Assembly (NCBI RefSeq): GCF_003732425.1 | Contig: NZ_MOBX01000015.1 | Location: 204,303 to 268,302, forward strand | From: Pseudomonas fluorescens | GTDB taxonomy: Bacteria > Pseudomonadota > Gammaproteobacteria > Pseudomonadales > Pseudomonadaceae | Direction of reading: 5' to 3' | Length of the DNA: 64,000 nucleotides | Part shown: piece after piece, positions 17,230-26,049 of the stretch | How the letters are laid out: each line of letters starts with the position of its first letter | How positions within the stretch are numbered: the stretch's first letter is position 1 | Notes under the pieces: model-generated | Seen by the model: the letters and a program-made list of their open reading frames with translations, nothing else | What the model was told of the DNA's origin: nothing | The model's database searches: none | Translations under genes and position numbers: made by a program

Positions 17230-17979
17230 TTAGATTACCTTCGCTTCGTTTTTCAGTTTCTCGACCAGTTCAGCCACCGACTTGACCTTGATACCTGCGC
17301 TGCGTGCAGCCGGCGCTTCGACTTTCAGGGTCTTGTTGGTGGAGGCAGTGGAAACGCCCAAAGCGTCCGGAGTCAGCACTTCGAGAGGCTTCTTCTTGGC
17401 TTTCATGATGTTTGGCAGAGACGCGTAGCGCGGCTCGTTCAAACGCAGGTCGGTGGTGACGATCGCCGGCAGTTTCAGGGAAACAGTCTGCGCGCCGCCG
17501 TCGATTTCGCGAGTCACGGCAACGCTGTCGCCGGACACTTCGACTTTCGACGCGAAGGTGCCCTGACCGTAGCCGCTCAGTGCTGCGAGCATCTGGCCGG
17601 TCTGGTTGTTGTCGCTGTCGATGGCTTGTTTGCCAAGGATCACCAGCTGCGGCTGTTCCTTGTCGACCACAGCCTTGAGCAGCTTGGCCACGGCGAGCGA
17701 GGTCAGATCTTCAGCGGATTCGACGAGGATGGCACGGTCGGCACCCAGAGCCAGTGCGGTACGCAGTTGCTCCTGAGCGGTGGTCGGACCGATGGAGACG
17801 ACGACGATTTCAGTCGCAACACCTTTCTCTTTAAGGCGTACGGCTTCTTCCACTGCGATTTCGCAGAACGGGTTCATCGACATCTTGACGTTGGCGAGGT
17901 CTACGCCGGAATTGTCCGCCTTGACGCGAACCTTGACGTTGTAATCCACAACGCGTTTGACAGCTACAAGAACCTTCAT
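17230..17979 (-). CDS. etfB: Electron transfer flavoprotein beta subunit
   Basis: 249 residues, standard EtfB length. MKVLVAVKRVVDYNVKVRVK start, AMP-binding region DRAILVESAEDLTSLAVAKLL, and the recognition-loop signature region LRLNEPRYASLPNIMKAKKKP. A GAGGAATCC Shine-Dalgarno precedes the ATG. It forms the heterodimeric ETF with EtfA. The 548-base divergent gap before ETF-QO suggests shared but separately regulated promoters. Confidence 0.97.
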   Translation of the reverse strand: MKVLVAVKRVVDYNVKVRVKADNSGVDLANVKMSMNPFCEIAVEEAVRLKEKGVATEIVVVSIGPTTAQEQLRTALALGADRAILVESAEDLTSLAVAKLLKAVVDKEQPQLVILGKQAIDSDNNQTGQMLAALSGYGQGTFASKVEVSGDSVAVTREIDGGAQTVSLKLPAIVTTDLRLNEPRYASLPNIMKAKKKPLEVLTPDALGVSTASTNKTLKVEAPAARSAGIKVKSVAELVEKLKNEAKVI

Positions 17980-18270
17980 GGATTCCTCGTTACTCTCCGG
18001 TGAAAAGAAAGTCGCCTAGGCGAACCTGGCGGTTGATGCTCATCAGGCTAAAGGGCACCTCTAAAAACGCCGACTCGGGTGTCAGGTGTTGCACGGTGTG
18101 AAAGCCTGCGACCGTTCGTCAGTGGTGACCGACCAGTCATGGATCTTCACGCGGTGTAAACTGCGCGCCGGACCTGCGCTGCGCATCACCCTCTACTGCC
18201 TGTGCCCTGTCTTTAGAGGTGCTCTTGAAACCGCCAGTCTGCCTACGACGAGCGCAAAACCGCCCGTATC
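17980..18270. other. Upstream region of etfB with a widely spaced inverted repeat
   Basis: No ORF with coding character. GCACCTCTAAA at 18055-18065 and its exact complement TTTAGAGGTGC at 18212-18222 face each other across 146 bp. No clear sigma-70 promoter for etfB was recognised. Confidence 0.4.
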
Positions 18271-18296
18271 TTGACCGGAACGCCTATTCCGGTCAA
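18271..18296. promoter_or_regulatory. Perfect 10-bp dyad between etfB and ETF-QO
   Basis: TTGACCGGAA-cgccta-TTCCGGTCAA, arms perfectly complementary, 6-base centre. No T-run on either side, so it is more likely an operator than a terminator. Binding protein unknown. Confidence 0.5.
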
Positions 18297-18356
18297 TACA
18301 GCAAAATGACCATTCATAAGCCGCGCTTCTTTGATTTCTCTGGGCTGGAGCCGATT

Positions 18357-18401
18357 CAAACAAACGTTTGTATTGGACGCTCGGAGTGGTGTAGATATAA
18401 T
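18357..18401 (+). promoter_or_regulatory. Promoter of ETF-QO with PsrA-like operator
   Basis: -35 TTGGAC at 18373-18378, 17-base spacer, -10 TATAAT at 18396-18401. Just upstream, CAAAC-AAAC-GTTTG at 18357-18370 matches the G/CAAAC-N2-4-GTTTG/C pattern recalled for PsrA, the fatty-acid-responsive TetR regulator of Pseudomonas. Control of electron-transfer flavoprotein genes by PsrA would fit beta-oxidation. Promoter is seen; regulator identity is inference. Confidence 0.65.
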
Positions 18402-18527
18402 GCGCCGCCTAGAGAGAAAGGTCGGACTCCGATACTCCCCTTGACGTTAACGTAAAGGAAGAGCGGATGCGACATCAAACCTCCAAATTAGAAAAAAAAC
18501 TGTTGAGCCTTGAGTAGGAGATAGCCT

Positions 18528-20192
18528 GTGGAACGCGAATACATGGAATTCGACGTGGTCATCGTCGGTGCCGGCCCCGCTGGCCTGTCCGCCGCCTGCC
18601 GTCTGAAGCAGAAGGCCGCCGAAGCCGGTAAGGAAATCAGCGTCTGCGTGGTCGAAAAAGGCTCCGAAGTCGGCGCACACATCCTTTCCGGTGCCGTGTT
18701 CGAACCACGCGCTCTGAACGAACTGTTCCCGGACTGGAAAGAACTCGGCGCCCCGCTGAACACGCCGGTCACCCGCGACGATATTTTCGTGCTGAAAAAC
18801 GCCGACAGCGCGCAGAAAATTCCTGACTTCTTTGTGCCCAAGACCATGCACAACGAAGGCAACTACATTATTTCCCTCGGCAACCTGTGCCGCTGGCTCG
18901 CTCAGCAGGCCGAGAACCTCGGCGTAGAAATCTATCCGGGCTTCGCCGCTCAGGAAGCACTGATCGACGAGCAAGGCGTAGTGCGCGGGATCATCACCGG
19001 TGATCTGGGCGTCGACCGCGAAGGCAACCCGAAAGAAGGCCTGTACACCCCGGGCATGGAATTGCGTGGCAAATACACGCTATTCGCCGAAGGCTGCCGG
19101 GGCCACATCGGCAAGCAACTGATCAAGCGCTACAACCTCGACAGCGATGCCGACGCCCAGCACTACGGCATCGGCCTGAAAGAAATCTGGGAAATCGACC
19201 CTGCCAAACATCAACCGGGCCTGGTGGTGCACACCGCCGGCTGGCCGCTGGACATCATGGGCACCGAAAACACCGGTGGCTCGTTCCTTTATCACCTGGA
19301 AAACAACCAGGTGGTGGTTGGTCTGATCGTTGACCTGTCCTACAGCAACACCTACCTGTCGCCGTTTGACGAGTTCCAGCGCCTCAAGCATCACCCGGTG
19401 CTGGCCCAGTATCTGGAAGGCGGCAAGCGTGTCAGCTACGGCGCTCGCGCTATCTGCAAAGGTGGCCTGAACTCGCTGCCGAAAATGGTCTTCAAGGGTG
19501 GCGCGCTGATCGGTTGCGACCTCGGCACCCTGAACTTCGCCAAGATCAAGGGCAGCCACACCGCAATGAAGTCCGGCATGCTCGCCGCGGAATCGGTGGC
19601 TGATGCGCTGTTCGCGGAAAAGGACGGCACTGAAGAGCTGACCACCTATGTGGACGCGTTCAAGAAGAGCTGGCTCTACGACGAACTGTTCGCCAGCCGC
19701 AACTTCGGCCCGGCGATCCACAAGTTCGGCGCCATCGTCGGCGGCGGTTTCAACTGGCTGGACCAGAACATCTTCGGCGGCAAACTGCCGTTCACCCTGC
19801 ACGACACCAAGCCGGACTACGCTTGCCTCAAGCTCGCGGCCGACTGCAAGAAGATCAACTATCCAAAGCCGGACGGCAAACTCAGCTTCGACAAACTCAG
19901 CTCGGTGTTCATCTCCGGTACCAACCACGAAGAAGAGCAGCCGTGCCACCTGAAGCTGACCGACCCGAGCATCCCGATCAGCAAGAACCTGCCGCTGTAC
20001 GACGAACCGGCGCAGCGCTACTGCCCGGCCGGCGTGTATGAAGTGATCACCAAGGAAGACGGCGAAAAACGCTTCCAGATCAACGCCCAGAACTGCGTGC
20101 ACTGCAAGACCTGTGACATCAAGGACCCTTCGCAGAACATCACCTGGGTGACGCCGGAAGGCGCTGGCGGCCCGACTTATCCGAATATGTAA
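18528..20192 (+). CDS. Electron transfer flavoprotein-ubiquinone oxidoreductase
   Basis: 554 residues, full family length. GTG start preceded by TAGGAG. FAD dinucleotide-binding VVIVGAGPAGLSAACRLKQK near the N-terminus, GAHILSGAVFEPRALNEL, and a C-terminal 4Fe-4S ferredoxin-like motif (CPAGVYEV, NCVHCKTCDIKDPSQNI). A membrane-associated enzyme moving electrons from ETF to ubiquinone. Divergent to etfBA, its electron donor. Confidence 0.97.
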   Translation: MEREYMEFDVVIVGAGPAGLSAACRLKQKAAEAGKEISVCVVEKGSEVGAHILSGAVFEPRALNELFPDWKELGAPLNTPVTRDDIFVLKNADSAQKIPDFFVPKTMHNEGNYIISLGNLCRWLAQQAENLGVEIYPGFAAQEALIDEQGVVRGIITGDLGVDREGNPKEGLYTPGMELRGKYTLFAEGCRGHIGKQLIKRYNLDSDADAQHYGIGLKEIWEIDPAKHQPGLVVHTAGWPLDIMGTENTGGSFLYHLENNQVVVGLIVDLSYSNTYLSPFDEFQRLKHHPVLAQYLEGGKRVSYGARAICKGGLNSLPKMVFKGGALIGCDLGTLNFAKIKGSHTAMKSGMLAAESVADALFAEKDGTEELTTYVDAFKKSWLYDELFASRNFGPAIHKFGAIVGGGFNWLDQNIFGGKLPFTLHDTKPDYACLKLAADCKKINYPKPDGKLSFDKLSSVFISGTNHEEEQPCHLKLTDPSIPISKNLPLYDEPAQRYCPAGVYEVITKEDGEKRFQINAQNCVHCKTCDIKDPSQNITWVTPEGAGGPTYPNM

Positions 20193-20210
20193 GTCGAAAC
20201 GCTGAACATC

Positions 20211-20237
20211 AAGGCTCCCGAATCGGGGGCCTTTTTG
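20211..20237 (+). terminator. Intrinsic terminator after ETF-QO
   Basis: AAGGCTCCCG-aat-CGGGGGCCTTTTTG, 18 bases past the stop. Confidence 0.85.
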
Positions 20238-20269
20238 TTGCCCACAATTCCTCTGACACCACAAAACAA

Positions 20270-20360
20270 CTGTGGGAGCGAGCCTGCTCGCGAAAGCGGT
20301 GTGTCATTAACAATGATGTCGACTGATACACCGCCTTCGCGAGCAGGCTCGCTCCCACAG
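20270..20360. repeat. REP/BIME inverted repeat
   Basis: CTGTGGGAGCGAGCCTGCTC arm and its near-perfect complement ending GCTCCCACAG, about 30-base arms around a short AT-rich centre. It lies between ETF-QO and the AraC gene, two convergent units. Confidence 0.92.
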
Positions 20361-20375
20361 GGGATTATCGTCGAA

Positions 20376-21266
20376 TCAGGCAGCACGCTCCTCGCCAGGG
20401 CTACGCTCGAAGTAGCGCTTATATTCACGGCTGAACTGCGACGTACTCTGATACCCCACCCGATGCGCCACCTGCGCCACCCCCAACCCTTCAGCCACCA
20501 ACAACGTCTGCGCTTTCAACAACCGTAAACGCTTCAGATACTGCACCGGCGACAACAACGTGCTGCGTTTGAAATGCTCATGAAAGGTCGACACGCTCAT
20601 GTTCGCGCAACTCGCCAGGGTCTCGACATTCAACGGCTCGGTGTAATGCGCATGCAGATGACTGATCGACGCCGCCACCCGCGCGAATTGTCCTTGCTGC
20701 TCCACCAACGCGCGCAATACATCCGCTTGCGGCCCGCGCAAGGCGACGAACAACAACTCGCGCACCCGCGCCGGCCCCAGAATCTGACATTCCAGCGGAT
20801 CATGCAGGCAACTGAGCAAGCGCTCGACACAGCCGCGCATTGCATCATCGAGCACCACCGAGGTCATCGACTCCGGCGTCTGCGCCGGGATATGCCGCCC
20901 CGGCGCCAGCCCCATGGCCAACACCAGCTCACCGAGCAAGACCCGATCGATCGCCACCGACACGCCCAGCAACGGCGCATCCGGCAAGGCAAACGTCTCG
21001 CATTCGAACGGCACCGGCAGCGCCTGGATCAGATAGTGCCCGGCACCGTATTCCATGGTGCGCGGCCCGAGAAACGCCAGTTTGCTGCCCTGGGCGATGA
21101 TCATCAGGCTCGGCTCATAAATGTGCGGGCCACGGGCAACGTCGCAACTGGCGCGCAACACCTGCACACCCGGCAACCCGGTCTGGCTATAACCATCACG
21201 CAGCGCCAGCGGTTCGATCAGCGAAACCAGCCGGGCATTGGCATCAAGATGACGGGTCAACTGCAT
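20376..21266 (-). CDS. AraC-family transcriptional regulator (AraC_N type)
   Basis: 296 residues from the ATG at 21266; a GTG at 21281 would add 5 residues. The N-terminal AraC_N cupin-like domain (CDVARGPHIYEPSLMIIAQGSK) is followed by paired HTHs: NVETLASCANMSVSTFHEHF and GVAQVAHRVGYQSTSQFSREYKRYF. Divergent from the alcohol dehydrogenase at 21459, which it probably activates in response to an aldehyde or alcohol; that target is inferred from arrangement. Confidence 0.88.
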   Translation of the reverse strand: MQLTRHLDANARLVSLIEPLALRDGYSQTGLPGVQVLRASCDVARGPHIYEPSLMIIAQGSKLAFLGPRTMEYGAGHYLIQALPVPFECETFALPDAPLLGVSVAIDRVLLGELVLAMGLAPGRHIPAQTPESMTSVVLDDAMRGCVERLLSCLHDPLECQILGPARVRELLFVALRGPQADVLRALVEQQGQFARVAASISHLHAHYTEPLNVETLASCANMSVSTFHEHFKRSTLLSPVQYLKRLRLLKAQTLLVAEGLGVAQVAHRVGYQSTSQFSREYKRYFERSPGEERAA

Positions 21267-21458
21267 CGAATTGCTCTTCACAAAAAAACACGAAAATAAG
21301 GGATGAAAGCATCATCGCAGATCCTTTTGCCAATGCGACCGATCAAACCCGTATGCCGGAGGATTAGGCATGAGACCCGGAGGAATCGTCATGGCCGGAC
21401 CGACAGTCGGCGCCCAGAATGCGCCGCCTCACTTGTTCCTGCTTTTGCGAGGTTTCAC

Positions 21459-22511
21459 ATGTACACCGCCATCGGTTATGCCGCCCAATCGGCCACCACC
21501 CCCCTCGCCCCGATGAAATTCGAACGCCGCAGCCCTCGCGCCGACGACGTAGCGATCGAGATCCTGTATTGCGGCGTCTGCCACTCCGACATCCACCAGG
21601 CGCGCAACGAATGGGGTATCGCCGTTTACCCATTGATGCCGGGCCACGAGATTGTCGGAAAAGTCACCGCGATCGGTGCGAATGTCACCCGACACAAAGT
21701 AGGCGATCTGGTCGGCGTCGGCTGCATGGTCGACTCGTGCCGCACCTGTGAAGCCTGCCAGTCGAACCTTGAGCAATATTGCCTCGAAGGTCCGACCATG
21801 ACCTATGCCACCCCGGACCGGGTCGACGGCAGCAACACCATGGGCGGTTATTCGGACAGCATCGTCGTCAGCGAACACTTCGTTGTGCGCATCCCGGAGA
21901 AACTGGCCTTGGCAAGCGCTGCGCCAATCCTCTGCGCCGGCATCACCACCTACTCGCCGCTCAAGCACTACGGGGTCAAGGCCGGCGACAAGGTCGGGAT
22001 TCTCGGCATGGGCGGTTTGGGCCACATGGGCATCAAGTTCGCCAAGGCCATGGGCGCCGAAGTGACATTGTTCACGCGCTCGGCGAGTAAAGCGGAAGAA
22101 GGTCGTCGTCAGGGCGCCGATCATGTGATCGTCTCCACCGACGCCGAGCAAATGAAAGCCGCTGCCGGTTACTTCGACTTCCTGCTCGACACCATTCCGG
22201 TGCAGCACGATCTGAATCCGTACCTGGACACCCTGCGGTTCGACGGCGTGCACATTCTGGTCGGTCTGATCGAGCCGATTGATCCACCGGTACACGCCGG
22301 CAAACTGGTGATGAGCCGTCGCGTGCTGGCCGGCTCGTTGATCGGTGGCATCGCTGAAACCCAGGAAGTGCTGGATTTCTGCGCCGAACACAACATCACC
22401 TGCGACATCGAAATGCTCGACATCCGCCAGATCAACGAGGCTTACGCGCGCATGATCGCTGGTGACGTGAAGTACCGTTTCGTGATCGACATGGCGACGC
22501 TCAAGGTTTAA
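21459..22511 (+). CDS. Zinc-dependent NAD(P) alcohol dehydrogenase, YahK/CAD type
   Basis: 350 residues. Catalytic zinc motif GVCHSDIHQARNEWG and GHEIVGKV; structural zinc cluster VDSCRTCEACQSNLEQYC; Rossmann GILGMGGLGHMGIKFAKAMG. It belongs to the cinnamyl-alcohol/YahK aldehyde reductase branch, reducing aldehydes with NADPH. The ATG at 21459 has GAGG at 21449-21452; the longer frame from 21303 lacks a ribosome binding site. Its TAA overlaps the stop codon of the convergent IclR gene in the palindrome TTAA. Confidence 0.9.
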   Translation: MYTAIGYAAQSATTPLAPMKFERRSPRADDVAIEILYCGVCHSDIHQARNEWGIAVYPLMPGHEIVGKVTAIGANVTRHKVGDLVGVGCMVDSCRTCEACQSNLEQYCLEGPTMTYATPDRVDGSNTMGGYSDSIVVSEHFVVRIPEKLALASAAPILCAGITTYSPLKHYGVKAGDKVGILGMGGLGHMGIKFAKAMGAEVTLFTRSASKAEEGRRQGADHVIVSTDAEQMKAAAGYFDFLLDTIPVQHDLNPYLDTLRFDGVHILVGLIEPIDPPVHAGKLVMSRRVLAGSLIGGIAETQEVLDFCAEHNITCDIEMLDIRQINEAYARMIAGDVKYRFVIDMATLKV

Positions 22512-23311
22512 ATCTTTAGACCGAGTTCCGCCGAGAGCCGGGCTGTGACCCCTTTGATCAGGGGAATCAGCTCGGCCATTTTTTCCAGCGGCATGTACGG
22601 CACGGTGCTGGCGATACTGATCGCCGCCACGATGCCCTTGCTCGCATCCCGAATCGGCGCCGCCACGCAGCGGATCGACGGCTCGTTGTCCTCCAGATCG
22701 AAGGCGTAGCCACCGGCGACGTACTCGGTCATGCGCTGCTCAAGCTGTTCCCACGACTGCTGGGGATGTTGCGGCCAGAACTGACTTTTGCCACCCGCCG
22801 GCAGGCTGATGTCGTACAGACGTTGCCAATCTTTCGGCGAGTCATCGAGCATCAACGCCTTGCCGATCCCGGTGCGGGCCAGCGGCATGCGATGGCCGAC
22901 CCGCGAACGCATTTCCGGGCCATTGCGCCCCGGATTCTTCAGCAGATACAACACTTCATCGCCTTCACGAATCCCTAAGTGCACAGTGTCGCCGGTCAGT
23001 GCCGACAACTCGTCCAGATAGGGCGCGGCCAAGGTCACCAGCGGCAACTCTTCGCGCGCCTGAAAACCCAGTTCGATCAGCTTCGGCCCGAGCAGGTAAC
23101 CGATTTGCGGCACCACGCGCAGGTAGCGCTCGTCGACCAGGCAACTGGCCAGGCGATGGGTGGTGCTGCGCGTGGTGCCGATCAGCCGGGCGATCTCCTT
23201 GAGATCGCGAGCGCCACTGGCGACAGCTTGCACCACACCCAAACCGCGCAACAGCGTTTGCGTGCCGGTGGGCGCGGCGTCCTTGGTTTTTTCCGGGGCG
23301 TCTTCCTGCAT
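22508..23311 (-). CDS. IclR-family regulator of the galactonate locus
   Basis: 267 residues. N-terminal winged HTH (LLRGLGVVQAVASG; LKEIARLIGTTRSTTHRLASCL) and a C-terminal effector domain (GHRMPLARTGIGKALM; ATSIASTVPYMP-like ending). It lies in line with the MFS transporter and dgoDAK genes, 60 bases from the transporter, and is the natural candidate for binding the operator shared by the dgoK and SDR promoters. That link is inference; a DgoR-like GntR is the competing candidate. Confidence 0.88.
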   Translation of the reverse strand: MQEDAPEKTKDAAPTGTQTLLRGLGVVQAVASGARDLKEIARLIGTTRSTTHRLASCLVDERYLRVVPQIGYLLGPKLIELGFQAREELPLVTLAAPYLDELSALTGDTVHLGIREGDEVLYLLKNPGRNGPEMRSRVGHRMPLARTGIGKALMLDDSPKDWQRLYDISLPAGGKSQFWPQHPQQSWEQLEQRMTEYVAGGYAFDLEDNEPSIRCVAAPIRDASKGIVAAISIASTVPYMPLEKMAELIPLIKGVTARLSAELGLKI

Positions 23312-23371
23312 ATCCAGCCTTTACCGTTGAGCGAGGGAACGGGCGGCATTATGGTCGCCCGACGCAGACCA

Positions 23372-24682
23372 CTACAACTCGATACGCTCGACCTTGCCGA
23401 CCAGCAGCACGTAGGACAACGCACCGATCAAGGCGAGAACCGCGATGTAGGTGATCGCCGGGGCGAACGAATCGCCGCTGGCAAGGAAACCGATCACGAT
23501 CGGCGTGGCAATCGCCGACAGGTTGCCGATGAAGTTGAACACCCCGCCGGTCAGCCCAAGCAACCGCGCCGGCGCTAGCGTCGACACCAGCGACCAGGTG
23601 ATCGAGGCCAGACCGTTACCGAAAAATGCCAGCGCCAGAAAGGCGATCACCAGCGGCGTCGACTCAACGAAGTTGGCACCGATGATCGAGGTGGAAATCA
23701 GCAAACCGCCAATGATCGGCAACTTGCGTGCAAAACCCACGGTGCAGCCGCGACGGATCAGGAAATCGGAAAAGAACCCTGAACACAGCACGCCAATAAA
23801 CGCGGCGAGAAACGGCAGCGAAGCCAGCAGGCCGGACTTGATGAAGTCCATGCCGCGATACTTCACCAGATAAGTCGGGAACCAGGTGAGGAAAAACCAC
23901 AGCGTCGAGTTCAGACAGAACTGACCGAGGTAGATGCCCCACAACTTACGCTTGGTCAGAACGATGCCCAAATCGGTCCAGCTGAATTTGGCTTTGACCT
24001 TGGCCGTTTCCTGCTGAATATCGACCAGACCACCGCCCTCGCGGATCAGGTCGATTTCCGCATCGTTGGCGCCTTTGAAATCCCGCGGCTCGCGATACAC
24101 CGCGTACCAGATTGCTGCCCAGATGATGCCCACCGCGCCAGTGGCGACGAACACCATGTGCCAGCCAAATTCGTGTTGTAGCCAGGCCAGCACCGGGGTC
24201 AGGAATGCCAGGCCGACGAACTGCCCGGAGGTGTAGAAACCGATCGCGGTAGCGCGTTCACGCTCGGGGAACCAGGTCGTCACCACACGGCTGTTGATTG
24301 GATAAGCCGGTGCTTCCAGCGCACCGACCGCCATGCGCAGTACGAACAGCGCAATGAAGCTGGCCGCGAAACCCAGCATCACCGTGGCCAGCGACCACAG
24401 CAGCAACGCGACGCTGTAAAGAATACGCGGCGGCACGCGATCGACCAGCCAGCCGCCGGGGATCTGCATGGCGGCGTAGGTCCAGCCGAAGGCGGAGAAG
24501 ATCAGGCCGACGTGAATCGGGTCGATGCCCAACTCGCTGGTCAGCGCCGGCGCGGCAATCGACAGGTTGCTGCGGTCGAGGTAGTTGATGACCACGGTGA
24601 TAAACAGCAACACCATGATGAAAAACCGCTTGCGGCTGGGCGTGACTAAAGACGCCTGCCCGGTGAGGGTTTGCGGTTGCAT
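23372..24682 (-). CDS. MFS transporter, ACS family, probable D-galactonate importer
   Basis: 436 residues with 12 predicted helices. The ACS-family signature is visible: LFITVVINYLDRSNLSIAAP in helix 1 and GWTYAAMQIPGGWLVDRVPP between helices 2 and 3. Located between iclR and dgoD, separated from dgoD by a REP element, which supports DgoT-like galactonate uptake. A glucarate or hexonate substrate remains possible. Confidence 0.85.
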   Translation of the reverse strand: MQPQTLTGQASLVTPSRKRFFIMVLLFITVVINYLDRSNLSIAAPALTSELGIDPIHVGLIFSAFGWTYAAMQIPGGWLVDRVPPRILYSVALLLWSLATVMLGFAASFIALFVLRMAVGALEAPAYPINSRVVTTWFPERERATAIGFYTSGQFVGLAFLTPVLAWLQHEFGWHMVFVATGAVGIIWAAIWYAVYREPRDFKGANDAEIDLIREGGGLVDIQQETAKVKAKFSWTDLGIVLTKRKLWGIYLGQFCLNSTLWFFLTWFPTYLVKYRGMDFIKSGLLASLPFLAAFIGVLCSGFFSDFLIRRGCTVGFARKLPIIGGLLISTSIIGANFVESTPLVIAFLALAFFGNGLASITWSLVSTLAPARLLGLTGGVFNFIGNLSAIATPIVIGFLASGDSFAPAITYIAVLALIGALSYVLLVGKVERIEL

Positions 24683-24738
24683 GGGGAGAGCCTCTTTTTA
24701 TGTTTATTGAGGTCGGCCTGAGGCCTTGCACAAATCCC

Positions 24739-24826
24739 TGTAGGAGTGAGCCTGCTCGCGATAGCGTCTTGTCTGTCCCATCAATGCTGGATGACACACC
24801 GAATCGCGAGCAGGCTCACTCCTACA
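24739..24826. repeat. REP inverted repeat, GTAGGAGTGAGCC variant
   Basis: Arms TGTAGGAGTGAGCCTGCTCG and CGAGCAGGCTCACTCCTACA in inverted orientation, between dgoD and the transporter gene. Likely stabilises the upstream dgoKAD transcript or separates it from the transporter. Confidence 0.9.
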
Positions 24827-24853
24827 TTTGAACTGTGTTGAATCCGGCAGTAC

Positions 24854-26002
24854 TCACCACTCGGCAAAGCTGCCATCGGCGTGGCGCCAGATCGGGTTGC
24901 GCCAGCGGTGCCCGACGGCCGCGCGCTCGATCACGTATTCCTCATTGATCTCAATGCCCAGGCCAGGCCCGTTGGGGATCTTCACGAAGCCTTTGTCATA
25001 ATCGAAGACCCGCGGATCCTTCACATAGTCGAGCAAGTCATTGCTCTCGTTGTAATGGATGCCCAGGCTTTGCTCCTGGATAAACGCGTTGTAACAAGCC
25101 GCGTCCAATTGCAAACACGCGGCCAGCGCAATCGGCCCCAGCGGGCAGTGCAGCGCCAGCGCGACGTCGTAGGCTTCGGCCATGTTGGCGATCTTGCGGG
25201 TTTCGGTGATACCGCCCGCGTGGGAGGCATCCGGCTGGATGATGTCGACGTAGCCTTCGCTCAACACGCGTTTAAAGTCCCAACGCGAGAACAGCCGCTC
25301 ACCGAGAGCAATCGGCGTACTGGTCAGCGGCGCCAGCTCTTTCAACGCTTCATAGTTTTCGCTGAGCACCGGCTCTTCGATAAACATCAGTTTGTAGGGA
25401 TCGAGTTCCTTCATCAGCACCTTGGCCATCGGCTTGTGCACACGGCCATGGAAGTCGACGCCGATGCCGACGTTCGGCCCGACCGCATCACGCACCGCAG
25501 CAACGTTGGCCAGCGCCAGATCAACTTTCTCGAAGGTATCGAGGAACTGCAGCTCTTCGGTGCCGTTCATTTTCACTGCGGTAAAACCACGGCTCACCGC
25601 CTCTTTCGCCGCACGCGCGGTGTCGGCCGGACGGTCGCCGCCGATCCACGAATACACGCGAATTTTGTCGCGCACCTGGCCACCGAGCAGATCGCTGACC
25701 GACACGCCGAGGGCCTTGCCCTTGATGTCCCACAGCGCCTGGTCGATACCGGCCAGTGCGCTCATGTGAATCGCGCCGCCACGGTAGAAACCGCCGCGAT
25801 AGAGCACGGTCCAGATGTCTTCGATATTGCGTGGGTCTTTGCCGATCAGGTAGTCGGACAATTCTTCAACGGCAGCCGCGACGGTGTGCGCGCGTCCTTC
25901 AACCACGGGTTCGCCCCAACCGGTCACGCCTTCGTCGGTTTCGACCTTGAGGAAGCACCAGCGCGGCGGGACGATGAAGGTGGTGAGTTTGGTGATTTTC
26001 AT
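24854..26002 (-). CDS. dgoD: D-galactonate dehydratase
   Basis: 382 residues, exactly the E. coli DgoD length. Enolase-superfamily features: GWGEPVVEGRAHTVAAAVEE capping loop, GVDFHGRVHKP and FIEEPV metal ligands, ALGERLFSRWDFK, DIIQPDASHAGGITE, and HCPLGPIALAAC. Converts D-galactonate to 2-keto-3-deoxygalactonate. The ATG at 26002 is chosen; the upstream frame extension overlaps dgoA. Third gene of the dgoK-dgoA-dgoD operon. Confidence 0.95.
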   Translation of the reverse strand: MKITKLTTFIVPPRWCFLKVETDEGVTGWGEPVVEGRAHTVAAAVEELSDYLIGKDPRNIEDIWTVLYRGGFYRGGAIHMSALAGIDQALWDIKGKALGVSVSDLLGGQVRDKIRVYSWIGGDRPADTARAAKEAVSRGFTAVKMNGTEELQFLDTFEKVDLALANVAAVRDAVGPNVGIGVDFHGRVHKPMAKVLMKELDPYKLMFIEEPVLSENYEALKELAPLTSTPIALGERLFSRWDFKRVLSEGYVDIIQPDASHAGGITETRKIANMAEAYDVALALHCPLGPIALAACLQLDAACYNAFIQEQSLGIHYNESNDLLDYVKDPRVFDYDKGFVKIPNGPGLGIEINEEYVIERAAVGHRWRNPIWRHADGSFAEW

Positions 26003-26049
26003 CTTTTTATCTCTCTTATCAGATGCAGCGCACGCAGCGCCAAAAAGTC

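Noticed and set aside
18086..18455. Small plus-strand frames between etfB and ETF-QO
   Set aside because: They have no ribosome sites, contain the dyads and the ETF-QO promoter, and match no family.
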